The notes: a model not told the origin generated them from the sequence alone. A stretch of DNA of 64,000 bases from Streptomyces sp. man185 (GCA_002551355.1 NTHE01000013.1:62001-126000), one strand, 5' to 3'. Counted from the first letter of the stretch, positions 33,849-44,109 are shown. A program made the numbers and translations.

Positions 33849-35633
33849 TCACGCCTCCTTCGGTTCGGTGGGGGCGTTGACACGGCGCGAGCGGCGCAGC
33901 GGCGGCTGGGCGCCGAGCCGCTTCGGGTCCAGCCCGGACCACGGGCCGCCCTTGGAGAAGAACTTCGTCCGGCCCATGAGCGTCATCAGGGGCTTGGTGA
34001 AGAGGAACACCACGACGACGTCGAGCAGCGTGGTCAGGCCCAGCGTGAAGGCGAAGCCCTGCACCTTGCCGACGGTGACGATGAAGAGCACCGCGGCGGC
34101 CAGGAACGACACGAAGTCGGAGACCAGGATGGTGCGGCGGGCACGCGGCCAGGCGCGCTCGATGGCCGGTCGCAGCGTGCGTCCTTCGCGGATCTCGTCT
34201 CTGATGCGTTCGAAGTAGACGATGAAGGAGTCCGCTGTGATGCCGATGGCGACGATGGCGCCGCAGACCGCCGGGAGGTTCAGCGCGAAGCCGATGGCCG
34301 GGCCCAGCAAGGCCATGATCGTGTACGTCAGGATGCCGGAGACCAGCAGGCTCAGCAGCGCGATGAACGCGAGACCCCGGTAGTAGACGACCAGGTAGAT
34401 GATGACCAGCGCCAGACCGATCGCGCCGGCGATCAGGCCCGCCTGCAGCTGCTCGCTGCCGAGCGCGGCGGTCACCGTGGTGACGCTGACCTCCTTGAAG
34501 GTCAGCGGCAGGGCGCCGTAGGACAGGATGTTGCCGAGGTCCTCGGCCGACTGCTGGTCGAAGCTGCCGGAGATCTGGGCGTTCTTGCTGAGCGCCTGGC
34601 TCACCGAGGGCGCGGAGACGACCTCGCCGTCCAGGACGATCGCGAACTGGTTCATCGGCGGCTGCTGCTGGGAGAGCCGGCCGGTGATCGTCTGGAACTT
34701 CTTGGCGCCGGCGGAGGTGAACTCCATCGACACGATCCACTGGCCGGACTGCTGGTCGATGGCGCCCTTGGCGTCGTCGACGTCGCTGCCGGAGACCTCG
34801 GCGGGGCCGAGCACGTACTTCTCGTAGCTGCCCGGGACGTTCGAGCCGCAGGCGACGATCGAGTCGGTCGGCTTGGCGTTCTGGCCGGCCTCCGTGCGCT
34901 GCTTCGGGTCGGTGCAGTCGAGCTTGGCGAACTCCTCCTGGAGCTTGGCCGTCGCCGGGTCCGCGGAGGGCGAGGCCTCGGGGGAATCGGACGGCTTCGG
35001 CTTGTCGGAGGCGCCGGGGGTCGGGTCGTCCTTCGTCAGGGCGCCGGTGACCGCGCGGCCCTGGGTGGTGGCGCTCGCCGAGGGGGTGGCCTCCGAACCG
35101 GTGGCCTCCTCGCCCTCGGGCTTGTCCTCACCCTCGGGCTTGCCATCGGCGGACTCGCCGGGCTTCGGGGTGGCGCTGGCGGAGGGAGTGGCGGAGCCGG
35201 AGGGGTTGGGCGTCTCGGGACCGCTCGCCTGCACCGTCAGCACAGGCCGGAAGTAGAGCTGGGCGGTGGTGCCGACCTGCTCCTGGGCCTGCTTGGAGTT
35301 CGTCCCCTTGGGGATGTTGACGATGATGTTCTTCGAGCCCTGGGTCTGGACCTCGGCCTCGGAGACGCCCAGACCGTTGACACGCCGCTCGATGATCCCG
35401 ACCGCGGTGTCCATGTTGGTCTGGTTGATCGCGTTCGGCTTGCCGGGCTGGTTCTGCGCCTCCAGCGTGATCGACGTCCCGCCGGCCAGGTCGATGCCCA
35501 GCCGCGGCGTGGTGTGCCCGGACAGGAACAACCCGCCGGTGAGCGCGACCATGGCGATGAGGATCAGAGCCAGGGCACGCCCCGGCCTGCCCTGACCGCC
35601 GGACGGCCCTCGGCCCTTCTTGGGTGCTGCCAC
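33849..35633 (-). CDS. secD: protein translocase subunit SecD
   Basis: RND-type membrane protein working with SecF and SecYEG. The 594-residue protein has a first span at about 20-40, the motif PRLGIDLAGGTSITLEAQ, a large external P1 region, and five C-terminal spans (PAVCGAIVAIGITADSFIVYFERI). An extra Pro/Ser/Thr/Glu-rich insertion of about 100 residues (around 150-240, GSATPSASATPKPGE) lies outside the membrane in the P1 region. It lies about 150 nt after yajC. Confidence 0.95.
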   Translation of the reverse strand: MAAPKKGRGPSGGQGRPGRALALILIAMVALTGGLFLSGHTTPRLGIDLAGGTSITLEAQNQPGKPNAINQTNMDTAVGIIERRVNGLGVSEAEVQTQGSKNIIVNIPKGTNSKQAQEQVGTTAQLYFRPVLTVQASGPETPNPSGSATPSASATPKPGESADGKPEGEDKPEGEEATGSEATPSASATTQGRAVTGALTKDDPTPGASDKPKPSDSPEASPSADPATAKLQEEFAKLDCTDPKQRTEAGQNAKPTDSIVACGSNVPGSYEKYVLGPAEVSGSDVDDAKGAIDQQSGQWIVSMEFTSAGAKKFQTITGRLSQQQPPMNQFAIVLDGEVVSAPSVSQALSKNAQISGSFDQQSAEDLGNILSYGALPLTFKEVSVTTVTAALGSEQLQAGLIAGAIGLALVIIYLVVYYRGLAFIALLSLLVSGILTYTIMALLGPAIGFALNLPAVCGAIVAIGITADSFIVYFERIRDEIREGRTLRPAIERAWPRARRTILVSDFVSFLAAAVLFIVTVGKVQGFAFTLGLTTLLDVVVVFLFTKPLMTLMGRTKFFSKGGPWSGLDPKRLGAQPPLRRSRRVNAPTEPKEA

Positions 35634-35730
35634 CTTCTCGTTTCTCCCTGTCCAACCGCCCCGCGCCGGGTACGCGCCCGAGCGGCCACGAAGTGTAGTG
35701 GGGACCCTGCCCCCGCAGACGACCGCACGG

Positions 35731-35774
35731 TCCCGGGGACGCCGCGCGCCGGTGGGCGCGCGACGTCCCCGGGA
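35731..35774 (-). terminator. hairpin between yajC and secD
   Basis: An 11-bp outer stem (35731-35741 with 35764-35774) with further GC pairing inside lies 10 nt after the yajC stop. It probably terminates or attenuates before secD. Confidence 0.6.
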
Positions 35775-35783
35775 TCGTGAGAA

Positions 35784-36290
35784 CTACTTGGAGTCGGCGT
35801 CGCCGTCGGTCTTGCCCTCGCCCTTGGCGTCCTTGGTCGCGGCGTCCTTGGCCGCGGCGTCCTTGGCCGCGGCGTCCTCGGTCTCGGCGTCGTCGGCCGC
35901 GTCGTCCTTGCCCAGGTCGATCTTGGCGACCTCGGCGGAGTCGGCGTCACCGGTCAGCGAGGAGGCGTCGTCGGGAACGACCGTGCCGTCCGCGTCCAGC
36001 TCCTGGTCGTCGCCGTGCACGATGCGGTTGTACTCCGCGTCGTCCAGAACGGCGCCGATCGAGTTCTTCGCGTAGACGGCGTGCACGCCGGGGGCGACCT
36101 CGAGGAGCACGGTGTCGTCGTGGACTTCCTTCACGGTCGCGTACATGCCCCCGATCGTGCGGACGCCGGTACCGGGCTGCATGTCGTTGCGCATCTGCGC
36201 GGCCGCCGCCTGCTTCTTCTTGGCGGAGCGGGTCATCAGGAACATGGCCCCGATGAGCACGATGAAGGGGAGGAGAGTCAAGAGATCCAC
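35784..36290 (-). CDS. yajC: preprotein translocase subunit YajC
   Basis: Small accessory of the SecDF complex. The 168-residue protein has one N-terminal membrane span (LLTLLPFIVLIGAMFLMTRS), the conserved KKKQAAAAQMRNDMQPGTGVRTIGGMYATV region, and a long acidic/alanine tail with tandem DAAAK-type repeats. The start is GTG just before the span; the longer frame upstream has no support. It sits between ruvB and secD. Confidence 0.93.
   Translation of the reverse strand: MDLLTLLPFIVLIGAMFLMTRSAKKKQAAAAQMRNDMQPGTGVRTIGGMYATVKEVHDDTVLLEVAPGVHAVYAKNSIGAVLDDAEYNRIVHGDDQELDADGTVVPDDASSLTGDADSAEVAKIDLGKDDAADDAETEDAAAKDAAAKDAATKDAKGEGKTDGDADSK
35829..35873 (-). repeat. 15-bp tandem repeat in the yajC tail
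   Basis: Three 15-bp units (35829-35843, 35844-35858, 35859-35873), identical apart from one base, encode Asp-Ala-Ala-Ala/Thr-Lys pentapeptides. EAAAK-like repeats form rigid helices. Copy number may vary between strains. Confidence 0.85.
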
Positions 36291-36456
36291 GGGACGGGAA
36301 TTCCTTCGCACGACCGCGCTGGAATGCGGCCTGTATATACGGGGGTGGGTACACCGACCGGTAAGGGCGGCATCGGCGGAGTCTAAGCGAGTCCGCATCG
36401 ATGGAACAACGCCCAGCATGGCACCCAGGTTCCTGTACGCGCGAACCTGTGACGCA

Positions 36457-37542
36457 TCACGCCCCGAACAGGCCCTGTTGCCCCTTTGCTCCGTGCTGCG
36501 GCGGGACCAGTCCCAGATGTGCCCAGGCCGCCGGGGTGGCGACGCGGCCGCGCGGGGTCCTGGCCAGCAGTCCTTCCCGTACGAGGAAGGGCTCGGCGAC
36601 CTCCTCGACGGTCTCGCGCTCCTCCCCCACGGCGACCGCCAGGGTGGACAGGCCCACGGGGCCGCCGCCGAAGAGTTTCAGCAGGGCGCCGAGGACGGCG
36701 CGGTCCAGCCGATCGAGTCCGCGGGCGTCAACCTCGTACACCTTGAGGGCCGCCGCGGCGATCTCCCGGTCGATCGTTCCCTCCGCCTTGACCTGGGCGT
36801 AGTCGCGGACCCGGCGCAGCAGCCGGTTGGCGATGCGGGGGGTGCCACGGGAGCGTCCGGCGATCTCGGCGGCGCCCTCCACATCGATGCCGACGTCCAG
36901 GAGGCGGGCGGAGCGGTGGATGACGCGCTCCAGCTCGGCGGGGGCGTAGAACTCCATGTGCCCGGTGAAGCCGAAGCGGTCGCGCAGCGGGGGCGGGAGC
37001 AGCCCGGCCCGGGTGGTGGCCCCGACGAGGGTGAAGGGGGGCAGCTCCAGCGGGATCGCGGTGGCGCCGGGGCCCTTGCCGACGATGACGTCGACCCGGA
37101 AGTCCTCCATCGCCATGTAGAGCATCTCCTCGGCGGGCCGGGACATGCGGTGGATCTCGTCGAGGAAGAGGACCTCGCCCTCCTGCAGGGAGGAAAGGAT
37201 CGCCGCGAGGTCGCCGGCGTGCTGGATGGCGGGGCCCGAGGTGATCCGGATCGGGGCGTTCATCTCGGCGGCGATGATCATCGAGAGAGTGGTCTTGCCG
37301 AGGCCGGGGGCGCCGGAGAGCAGCACATGGTCTGCGGTGGCGCCGCGGGCGCGGGCGGCCTTGAGGACCAGGTCGAGCTGTTCGCGGACCTTCTCCTGGC
37401 CGACGAACTCCTCCAGGTCCTTGGGGCGCAGGGCCGCCTCGACCGCGGTGTCCTCGCCGTCGGCGTCCGCGTCGACCAGCCGGTCGTCGAAGACCGGGCC
37501 GGTCGGCTCGTCGGTCTCGGGTCCGGTGTCGTCCCAGTTCAT
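36457..37542 (-). CDS. ruvB: Holliday junction branch migration helicase RuvB
   Basis: Hexameric AAA+ motor that, with RuvA, drives branch migration. The 361-residue protein has Walker [11 protein letters not shown], Walker [12 protein letters not shown], and the C-terminal winged helix ([19 protein letters not shown]). An acidic extension of about 35 residues precedes the RuvB core. The ATG at [12 protein letters not shown] lies 29 nt after ruvA. Confidence 0.97.
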   Translation of the reverse strand: MNWDDTGPETDEPTGPVFDDRLVDADADGEDTAVEAALRPKDLEEFVGQEKVREQLDLVLKAARARGATADHVLLSGAPGLGKTTLSMIIAAEMNAPIRITSGPAIQHAGDLAAILSSLQEGEVLFLDEIHRMSRPAEEMLYMAMEDFRVDVIVGKGPGATAIPLELPPFTLVGATTRAGLLPPPLRDRFGFTGHMEFYAPAELERVIHRSARLLDVGIDVEGAAEIAGRSRGTPRIANRLLRRVRDYAQVKAEGTIDREIAAAALKVYEVDARGLDRLDRAVLGALLKLFGGGPVGLSTLAVAVGEERETVEEVAEPFLVREGLLARTPRGRVATPAAWAHLGLVPPQHGAKGQQGLFGA

Positions 37543-37571
37543 CAAGGGCCTCTTCGGTGGTTCGGTGCCGG

Positions 37572-38198
37572 TCAGCGTGCGCGGTTGAGAGTCTGCAGGG
37601 CGGCCCGCAGCAGCTGCGGCACGGGGGGTGCGGTGCCCTCGGCGACGGCGGCCTCGGCCTGCGGGGCCACGGCGTTGACGGCCTCGTCGGCCTCGCGGCT
37701 CGCGTAGCCGAGGCCGATCAGGGCGGCCTGGAGCTGGTCGCGCCAGCCGGAGGTCACGGGGGTGCCGATGCCCTGCTGGCCGATGTGCGCGCCGATCGGT
37801 TCGCCGAGCCGGTCCTTGAGCTCCAGGAGCAGCTTCTGGGCGCCCTTCTTCCCGATGCCGGAGACGGCGGTGAGCGCCTTCTCGTCGCCGGTGGATACCG
37901 CGAGGCGCAGGGCGTCGGGGCTGTGGGTGGCGAGCATCGCCTGGGCGAGCCGGGGTCCGACCCCGCTGGCGGTCTGGAGCAGCTCGAACACCTGCCGCTC
38001 GTCGTCGTCCGCGAAGCCGTACAGGGTGAGGGAGTCCTCCCGGACGACCAGCGAGGTGGCGAGCTTGGCCTCCTTGCCGACGCGCAGGCCGGCGAGGGTG
38101 TGCGGGGTGCACTGGACGGCCATGCCGATGCCGCCGACCTCGATGACGGCCGTGGTCGGGGCGAGGGCGGCCACCGGGCCGGAGACGAAGGCGATCAT
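37572..38198 (-). CDS. ruvA: Holliday junction DNA-binding protein RuvA
   Basis: Tetrameric junction-binding platform for RuvB. The 208-residue protein has an N-terminal OB fold ([23 protein letters not shown]), two helix-hairpin-helix motifs ([36 protein letters not shown]), and a C-terminal domain III ([11 protein letters not shown]). The ATG overlaps the ruvC stop in ATGA. Confidence 0.97.
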   Translation of the reverse strand: MIAFVSGPVAALAPTTAVIEVGGIGMAVQCTPHTLAGLRVGKEAKLATSLVVREDSLTLYGFADDDERQVFELLQTASGVGPRLAQAMLATHSPDALRLAVSTGDEKALTAVSGIGKKGAQKLLLELKDRLGEPIGAHIGQQGIGTPVTSGWRDQLQAALIGLGYASREADEAVNAVAPQAEAAVAEGTAPPVPQLLRAALQTLNRAR

Positions 38199-38791
38199 GC
38201 GGTGCGGCCTTTCAGCGGGCGAGGCGTCCCGGGGGCGCCGGAGGTTCGGGAGGTGCCGGGCGTGCGGGACACGCCCGGCGTGCGGTGGGCCGCCACCGCC
38301 TGCTGGAGCCGGTTCTGCGCGGGGGCGCGCCAGATGTGGCAGATGGCGAGGGCCAGGGCGTCGGCGGCGTCGGCGGGCTTGGGCGGGGCGTCCAGTCTCA
38401 GCAGCCGGGTCACCATCGCGCCGACCTGGGCCTTGTCGGCGCGGCCGGAGCCGGTGACGGCCGCCTTGACCTCGCTGGGGGTGTGCAGGGCGACGGGGAT
38501 GCCGCGGCGGGCGGCGCAGAGCATGGCGACCGCGCTGGCCTGGGCGGTGCCCATCACGGTGCGGACGTTGTGCTGGGCGAAGACCCGCTCCACCGCCACG
38601 TAACCCGGGGAGTACTCGTCGAGCCAGGCTTCCATGCCCCGCTCCACGGCGACGAGCCGATCGCCCAGCTCCGCGTCGGAGGGGGTGCGCACGACGCCGA
38701 CCCCGAGCATGGTCAGCGGTCGGCCCGCGACCCCCTCGACCACGCCGACACCGCACCGGGTCAGTCCCGGGTCCACGCCCAGAACTCGCAT
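38195..38791 (-). CDS. ruvC: Holliday junction endonuclease RuvC
   Basis: Resolves Holliday junctions by paired nicks. The 198-residue protein has the catalytic acidic residues: Asp7 in [13 protein letters not shown], the Glu in YVAVERVF, and the Asp cluster in [15 protein letters not shown]. The C-terminal 30 residues ([16 protein letters not shown]) are a low-complexity extension beyond the usual 160-170 residues. It is the first gene of ruvC-ruvA-ruvB. Confidence 0.96.
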   Translation of the reverse strand: MRVLGVDPGLTRCGVGVVEGVAGRPLTMLGVGVVRTPSDAELGDRLVAVERGMEAWLDEYSPGYVAVERVFAQHNVRTVMGTAQASAVAMLCAARRGIPVALHTPSEVKAAVTGSGRADKAQVGAMVTRLLRLDAPPKPADAADALALAICHIWRAPAQNRLQQAVAAHRTPGVSRTPGTSRTSGAPGTPRPLKGRTA

Positions 38792-38884
38792 GGAGCCCCC
38801 TGTCCTCGCTGCTCGCGACACCCGATCGATCATCTGTTCCCGCAGGCTATCGGCTCGCACTGACAATCCGTCGGAACCACAAGA

Positions 38885-38920
38885 CGACGGGCCGACGGGG
38901 AATGCCCCGTCGGCCCGTCG
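38885..38920 (-). terminator. yebC terminator
   Basis: A 16-bp perfect stem (38885-38900 with 38905-38920) with an AATG loop lies 24 nt after the yebC stop. Confidence 0.85.
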
Positions 38921-38943
38921 CGCCAAGCCGTGTGGCCGTGCCG

Positions 38944-39696
38944 TCAGGCGTCGACCTTCTCCATGACCTCGTCGGACACGTCGAAGTTGGCGAAGACGTT
39001 CTGCACGTCGTCGCTGTCCTCCAGCGCGTCGATGAGCTTGAAGATCTTGCGGGCGCCCTCTTCGTCCAGCTCGACCTGCATGGTCGGCAGGAAGTTGGCC
39101 TCGGCGGAGTCGTAGTCGATGCCCGCCTCCTGGAGTGCGGTGCGCACCGCGACCATGTCGGTGGCCTCGCTGACCACCTCGAAGGTCTCGCCGAGGTCGT
39201 TGACCTCCTCGGCGCCCGCGTCGAGGACCGCGCCGAGGACGTCGTCCTCGGTCAGCTCGCCCTTGGGCACGATCACGACGCCCTTGCGGTTGAACAGGTA
39301 CGAGACGGAGCCCGGGTCGGCCATCGAGCCGCCGTTCCGGGTCATGGCGACACGTACGTCGGAGGCGGCACGGTTGCGGTTGTCGGTGAGGCACTCGATG
39401 AGCACCGCGACGCCGTTGGGGCCGTAACCCTCGTACATGATCGTCTCGTAGTCGGCGCCGCCCGCTTCGAGACCGCCGCCGCGCTTGACCGCGGAGTCGA
39501 TGTTCTTGTTCGGGACGGAGCTCTTCTTCGCCTTCTGGATGGCGTCGACGAGCGTGGGGTTGCCGTCGGGGTCGACGCCGCCGGAGCGGGCCGCGACCTC
39601 GATGTTCTTGATCAGCTTCGCGAAGAGCTTGCCGCGCTTGGCGTCAATCACGGCCTTCTTGTGCTTCGTCGTAGCCCATTTAGAGTGGCCGGACAT
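38944..39696 (-). CDS. yebC: YebC/PmpR family protein
   Basis: A 250-residue protein of the family now linked to ribosome stalling relief and to transcription regulation. It starts at the ATG of [14 protein letters not shown], the nearly invariant family N-terminus; the frame extends 8 codons upstream without support. It also has the conserved [22 protein letters not shown] and [11 protein letters not shown]. It sits upstream of ruvC in the order yebC-ruvCAB typical of many bacteria. Confidence 0.97.
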   Translation of the reverse strand: MSGHSKWATTKHKKAVIDAKRGKLFAKLIKNIEVAARSGGVDPDGNPTLVDAIQKAKKSSVPNKNIDSAVKRGGGLEAGGADYETIMYEGYGPNGVAVLIECLTDNRNRAASDVRVAMTRNGGSMADPGSVSYLFNRKGVVIVPKGELTEDDVLGAVLDAGAEEVNDLGETFEVVSEATDMVAVRTALQEAGIDYDSAEANFLPTMQVELDEEGARKIFKLIDALEDSDDVQNVFANFDVSDEVMEKVDA

Positions 39697-39757
39697 CTGC
39701 CTTCTCCTTCGCGTCACCAAAATCGAGTCGAACCCGAGAGATCCTACCGGGGTCCGC

Positions 39758-40351
39758 TCACTTCACTGCGCGCACCATGTCCACGAACAGAGCGTGCACG
39801 CGATGATCGCCGGTCAGTTCGGGATGGAACGACGTGGCGAGGACATTTCGCTGCCGTACGGCGACGATATGGCCGCCGTGTTCGGCGATGACCTCGGCCT
39901 CGGCCCCGACGGACTCGACCCAGGGCGCCCGGATGAACACACCGTCCACCGGGCCGCCCGCGATGCCGTCGACCTCGACCGCGGCCTCGAACGACTCGTT
40001 CTGCCGGCCGAAGGCGTTGCGCCGCACGATCATGTCGATGCCGCCGACGGTCTCCTGGCCCGAGCGCGGGTCGAGGATCTTCTCGGCGAGCAGGATCATC
40101 CCGGCGCAGGTGCCGTAGACCGGCATCCCGGCCAGGACCCGCTCGCGGAGCGGCTCCATCATGCCGAAGAGGACCGCCAGCTTGGACATGGTGGTGGACT
40201 CGCCGCCCGGGATGACCAGGCCGTCGACCTCGGCGAGCTCCTCGGGACGCCGGACCGGCCTGGCCACGGCGTCAGCCGAGGCCAGGGCGATCAGGTGCTC
40301 CCGTACGTCGCCCTGGAGTGCGAGGACGCCGATCAGGGGGGTGTCGCTCAT
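39758..40351 (-). CDS. pdxT: pyridoxal 5'-phosphate synthase glutaminase subunit
   Basis: Supplies ammonia from glutamine to PdxS for vitamin B6 synthesis. The 197-residue class I amidotransferase has the nucleophile Cys in [14 protein letters not shown], the [10 protein letters not shown] segment, and the catalytic His-Glu in [10 protein letters not shown]. It lies 6 nt after pdxS and is surely cotranscribed with it. Confidence 0.97.
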   Translation of the reverse strand: MSDTPLIGVLALQGDVREHLIALASADAVARPVRRPEELAEVDGLVIPGGESTTMSKLAVLFGMMEPLRERVLAGMPVYGTCAGMILLAEKILDPRSGQETVGGIDMIVRRNAFGRQNESFEAAVEVDGIAGGPVDGVFIRAPWVESVGAEAEVIAEHGGHIVAVRQRNVLATSFHPELTGDHRVHALFVDMVRAVK

Positions 40352-40357
40352 CAGTGG

Positions 40358-41278
40358 TTACCAGCCGCGGTTGGCGTAGCGCTCGGACTCGGGCAGGGTG
40401 TCGCAGTTGATGCCGACCATGGCCTCGCCCAGGTTGCGGGAGGCGTCCGCGATGACCTTCGGGTCGTCGTAGAAGGTGGTGGCCTTCACGATGGCGGCGG
40501 CGCGCTTGGCCGGGTCACCGGACTTGAAGATGCCGGAGCCGACGAAGACGCCCTCGGCGCCGAGCTGGCGCATCAGCGCGGCGTCGGCCGGGGTGGCCAC
40601 ACCGCCGGCGGAGAACAGCACGACGGGCAGCTTGCCGAGCTCGGCGACCTCCTTGACCAGCTCGTAGGGGGCACGCAGGTCCTTGGCGGCGGCGTACAGC
40701 TCGTTGTTGTCGAAGCCGCGCAGGCGGGCGATCTCGTTCTTGATCTGGCGCAGGTGGCGGACCGCCTCGACGACGTTGCCGGTGCCGGCCTCGCCCTTCG
40801 AGCGGATCATGGCCGCGCCCTCGGCGATCCGGCGCAGGGCCTCGCCCAGGTTGGTGGCGCCGCAGACGAACGGGGTGGTGAAGGCGAACTTGTCGCTGTG
40901 GTTGACCTCGTCGGCCGGGGTCAGGACCTCGGACTCGTCGATGTAGTCGACGCCGAGGGACTGCAGGACCTGCGCCTCGACGAAGTGGCCGATGCGGGAC
41001 TTGGCCATGACGGGGATGGAGACGGCCCCGATGATCTCCTCGATCATGTTGGGGTCGGACATCCGGGCCACGCCGCCGTCCTTGCGGATGTCGGCCGGGA
41101 CCCGCTCCAGGGCCATGACGGCCACGGCGCCCGCGTCCTCGGCGATCTTCGCCTGCTCGGCGTCGACGACGTCCATGATCACGCCGCCCTTGAGCTGCTC
41201 GGCCATGCCGCGCTTGACGCGGGCGGTGCCGGTGGCGGGGTACTCGGCGGACTGCGGGGTGCTGGGAAGCGTGGACAC
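40358..41278 (-). CDS. pdxS: pyridoxal 5'-phosphate synthase lyase subunit
   Basis: Builds PLP from ribose 5-phosphate, glyceraldehyde 3-phosphate and ammonia in a 12+12 complex with PdxT. The 306-residue barrel has the catalytic lysines in [17 protein letters not shown] and [13 protein letters not shown] and the phosphate-binding [12 protein letters not shown]. It is first in pdxS-pdxT. In mycobacteria the same genes stand near the pimA-pgsA cluster, as here. Confidence 0.98.
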   Translation of the reverse strand: MSTLPSTPQSAEYPATGTARVKRGMAEQLKGGVIMDVVDAEQAKIAEDAGAVAVMALERVPADIRKDGGVARMSDPNMIEEIIGAVSIPVMAKSRIGHFVEAQVLQSLGVDYIDESEVLTPADEVNHSDKFAFTTPFVCGATNLGEALRRIAEGAAMIRSKGEAGTGNVVEAVRHLRQIKNEIARLRGFDNNELYAAAKDLRAPYELVKEVAELGKLPVVLFSAGGVATPADAALMRQLGAEGVFVGSGIFKSGDPAKRAAAIVKATTFYDDPKVIADASRNLGEAMVGINCDTLPESERYANRGW

Positions 41279-41411
41279 GGGACCTCACTCGGTGAAAGAC
41301 GCTGGATACTGCATCGCCGAGCAAACGCTGTGGGACCAGGCCACAGCAAGGGCCAATGAACAGGCCGTGGACCGTTTTGGCCTGGGATCTCTTCCTCGGT
41401 CGTTCCCCGGC

Positions 41412-41960
41412 TCAGGTGCCGGGGCGGTCCGCGAGGGCCACCGGCGGGGCGTCGTCCATCTCGAAGGCGAGCGGGAACGGCGCGTGCCCGGCCAGCCGGA
41501 GGAGCCGGACGGTACGGTGCCGGCGCAGGGCGCGGGCGGCGCGCACGGCGTCGTTGTGGAAGCGCCGGGCCATGGGCACACGGCGTACGGCGGCGGCCAG
41601 TTCGGTGGCCGCCTCCTCGCCGCCGGGAATCTCCTTCACCGCGTCGACCTGGGCCGGTTCGCCGAAGACGGCGCGCAGGGCGGTGCTCAGTTCGCTCTCG
41701 GCGACCTCGCGGTGGTCCTCCTCGGACTGCCGGGCGGCGTGCGCGGCCTCGTACAGGACGATCGAGGCGGCCGGGTCCAGGACGCCGGAGGTGGCCAGCT
41801 CCTGGGTGACCGAGGCGCGGCGCAGCAATTGGGCGTCGAGGGCGGCGCGGGCGGCGTCGATCCGGGAGTGCAGACGGTCGAGCCGGCCGGCGGTCCAGCT
41901 GAGGTACACGCCGATCGCGACGACGGCGAGGACGATCCAGACGATGAGGGTTACGGTCAC
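41412..41960 (-). CDS. LemA-like membrane protein
   Basis: A 182-residue protein. One N-terminal membrane span (TLIVWIVLAVVAIGVYLSW) is followed by a long helical region. The segment RRVPMARRFHNDAVRAARAL and the later FPLAFEMDD recall the AR-x-YN-AVRDYN and FF-E signature of LemA proteins, though divergently. The function is unknown. It stands between pdxS and the PIM genes, and a terminator hairpin separates it from the latter. Confidence 0.7.
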   Translation of the reverse strand: MTVTLIVWIVLAVVAIGVYLSWTAGRLDRLHSRIDAARAALDAQLLRRASVTQELATSGVLDPAASIVLYEAAHAARQSEEDHREVAESELSTALRAVFGEPAQVDAVKEIPGGEEAATELAAAVRRVPMARRFHNDAVRAARALRRHRTVRLLRLAGHAPFPLAFEMDDAPPVALADRPGT

Positions 41961-41991
41961 GGGCCCACACGCTACCGTCGCGCGGGGCCCC

Positions 41992-42018
41992 GGCCCGCAC
42001 CCCGGTCGGGTGCGGGCC
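41992..42018 (-). terminator. terminator of the pgsA-acyltransferase-pimA operon
   Basis: An 11-bp perfect stem (41992-42002 with 42008-42018), extendable by flanking GC, lies 11 nt after the pimA stop. Confidence 0.75.
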
Positions 42019-42028
42019 CCCCCGGCGT

Positions 42029-43189
42029 TCAGTCCCGCGCGAGTCCGAACCGGGCCCGCAGCCCCGAGCGTTCGTCCGCCGCCACGGACGCGGCCCCGTC
42101 GGCCACCGTCTCGTACACCGCGAGGATGTCGGCCCCCACCGTCGCCCAGTCGAACCGCCGTACGTGCGCCTCGCCGCGCTCGCGCAGGCCCTTGCGGCGC
42201 TCCGGGTCGCCCAGCAGCCGGATCGCGGCGGCGGCCAGCGCGTCGGCGTCCTCGTTGGCGAACAGGTCGCCCGCCGCGCCCTGGTCCAGCACCTGCGCGA
42301 AGGCGTCCAGGTTGCTCGCGAGGACCGGCGCACCGGCCGACAGCGCCTCGACCAGGATGATGCCGAAGCTCTCGCCGCCGGTGTTCGGGGCCACGTACAC
42401 ATCGACGCTGCGCAGCAGCCGGGCCTTGTCCTCGTCGCTGACCATGCCGAGGAACTCGACGCGTCCGCGCAGCTCCTTCGGCAGGGATTCCACCGCCTCC
42501 TCCTCGTCACCGCGCCCGGCGACCAGCAGCCGGGCCTCCGGGTGGGCGGCGAGGATCGCGGGCAGCGCCTTCATCAGGACGGGCAGGCCCTTGCGGGGTT
42601 CGTCGATCCGGCCGATGAAGCCGATGGTCTGCCCCTGCCACTCGGCCTTCGGCTCGGCCTCGGCGAAGAAGCCGACGTCGACGCCGTTGGGGATGACGAC
42701 GGCGTCCCCGCCGAGATGCTCGACCAGGGTGCGCCGGGCGTACTCGCTGACCGCGATCCGGGCGCTGATCTTCTCCAGCGCGGGCTGGAGGATCGGATAC
42801 GCGGCGATCATCGCCCGGGAGCGCGGGTTGGAGGTGTGGAAGGTGGCCACGATCGGCCCCTGCGCCGCCCAGCAGGCCAGCAGGCCCAGCGACGGGGAGG
42901 TCGGCTCATGGATGTGGATCACGTCGAACGTGCCGTCGTGCAGCCAGCGCCGCACCCGGGCCGCCGACAGGAAGCCGAAGTTCAGCCGGGCGACGGAGCC
43001 GTTGTACGGCACCGGGACGGCCCGGCCGGCCGAGACGACGTAAGGGGGCAGCGGTGTCTCGTCGTCGGCCGGAGCCAGGACGGAGACCTCGTGGCCGAGC
43101 CGGATCAGATGCTCGGCGAGGTCCCGGATGTGGAACTGCACGCCACCCGGTACGTCCCAGGAGTACGGGCAGACGATGCCGATCTTCAC
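42029..43189 (-). CDS. pimA: phosphatidylinositol mannosyltransferase PimA-like
   Basis: GT4 glycosyltransferase expected to add the first mannose from GDP-mannose to phosphatidylinositol at the inner face of the membrane. The 386-residue protein is the same size as mycobacterial PimA. It has GGVQFHIRDLAEHL in the acceptor domain and the donor-site EX7E in GGESFGIILVEAL. The GTG start overlaps the acyltransferase stop (GTGA). The gene order pgsA, acyltransferase, pimA matches mycobacteria and strongly supports the call. Confidence 0.92.
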   Translation of the reverse strand: MKIGIVCPYSWDVPGGVQFHIRDLAEHLIRLGHEVSVLAPADDETPLPPYVVSAGRAVPVPYNGSVARLNFGFLSAARVRRWLHDGTFDVIHIHEPTSPSLGLLACWAAQGPIVATFHTSNPRSRAMIAAYPILQPALEKISARIAVSEYARRTLVEHLGGDAVVIPNGVDVGFFAEAEPKAEWQGQTIGFIGRIDEPRKGLPVLMKALPAILAAHPEARLLVAGRGDEEEAVESLPKELRGRVEFLGMVSDEDKARLLRSVDVYVAPNTGGESFGIILVEALSAGAPVLASNLDAFAQVLDQGAAGDLFANEDADALAAAAIRLLGDPERRKGLRERGEAHVRRFDWATVGADILAVYETVADGAASVAADERSGLRARFGLARD

Positions 43190-44109
43190 GTGGGTTCCCC
43201 CCGGGGGTCCAGGTCGTCCAGCCAGAGCCGCTGGAGCATGTGCCAGTCCTCCGGGTGCTCGGCGATCCCGGCGGCGAAGGCGTCGGCCACGGCCTGGGTC
43301 ATGGCGGCGGCCTTGCGGGCGCGGTCGCCCTCCTCCGGCACCTCGACGGCCGGGTGGATGATCGCCTTCATCACCGGCGTGGCATCGTACGAGAGGGTCA
43401 CCGGCAGCAGCGCCGCGCCCGTCTGCTGGGCGAGGAGCGCCGGGCCCGCGGGCATCCGGGCGGTGGCGCCGAAGAACGAGACCTCGACCCCGGAGGCGGA
43501 GAGGTCCCGGTCCGCGACGAGGCAGACCAGGCCGCCCGCGCGCAGCCGCCGGGCCAGGGTGCCGAAGGCCGCCCCGCCGCTGTGCGGCAAAACCTCCATG
43601 CCCAGGCTCTCGCGGTAGGCGACGAACCGGTCGTAGAGCGTCGCGGGCTCCAGCCGTTCGGCGACGGTGGTGAACGGGACCTTGAGGTCGGTGGTGACCC
43701 AGGCGCCGGCGAGGTCCCAGTTGGCCAGGTGCGGCAGGGCCACGATCACTCCGCGCCCGGCGTCCAGTCCCTCGGCCAGCCGGTCGGTGCCGGTGACCTC
43801 GATGCTCTCCTTGATCCGCTCCGGGCTCCAGGTCGGCAGCCGGAACGACTCCATCCAGTAGCGCATGTAGGAGCGCATCCCGGCCCGGGACAGCTCGGCC
43901 AGCCGCTCCGGGCCCGCGTCGGGGACGACCCGGGCCAGGTTCGACTCCAGTCGCAGCACGCTCTTGCCGCGCTGCTTCCAGACCTGGTCGGCGATCGTAC
44001 GGAAAAGGCGGGCGGCGGCGGGCTCGGGCAGCGTCTTGACCGCGCCCCAGCCCAGTCCGTACAGCCCGTCGGTGAGCCGGCCCTTCAGTCCGGAGAAGCC
44101 CGCGCTCAC
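43186..44109 (-). CDS. phosphatidylinositol mannoside acyltransferase
   Basis: LpxL/HtrB-family acyltransferase expected to acylate the mannose of PIM1/PIM2 (PatA-like, Rv2611c position). The 307-residue protein has the catalytic HxxxxD as HLANWD in VIVALPHLANWDLAGAW. The GTG start overlaps the pgsA stop, and the stop overlaps the pimA start, so all three are translationally coupled. Confidence 0.92.
   Translation of the reverse strand: MSAGFSGLKGRLTDGLYGLGWGAVKTLPEPAAARLFRTIADQVWKQRGKSVLRLESNLARVVPDAGPERLAELSRAGMRSYMRYWMESFRLPTWSPERIKESIEVTGTDRLAEGLDAGRGVIVALPHLANWDLAGAWVTTDLKVPFTTVAERLEPATLYDRFVAYRESLGMEVLPHSGGAAFGTLARRLRAGGLVCLVADRDLSASGVEVSFFGATARMPAGPALLAQQTGAALLPVTLSYDATPVMKAIIHPAVEVPEEGDRARKAAAMTQAVADAFAAGIAEHPEDWHMLQRLWLDDLDPRGEPT

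Noticed and set aside
35640..35700. A separate secD promoter with TACACT as -10
   Set aside because: No acceptable -35 element is visible at 16-18 nt, so the evidence is too thin.
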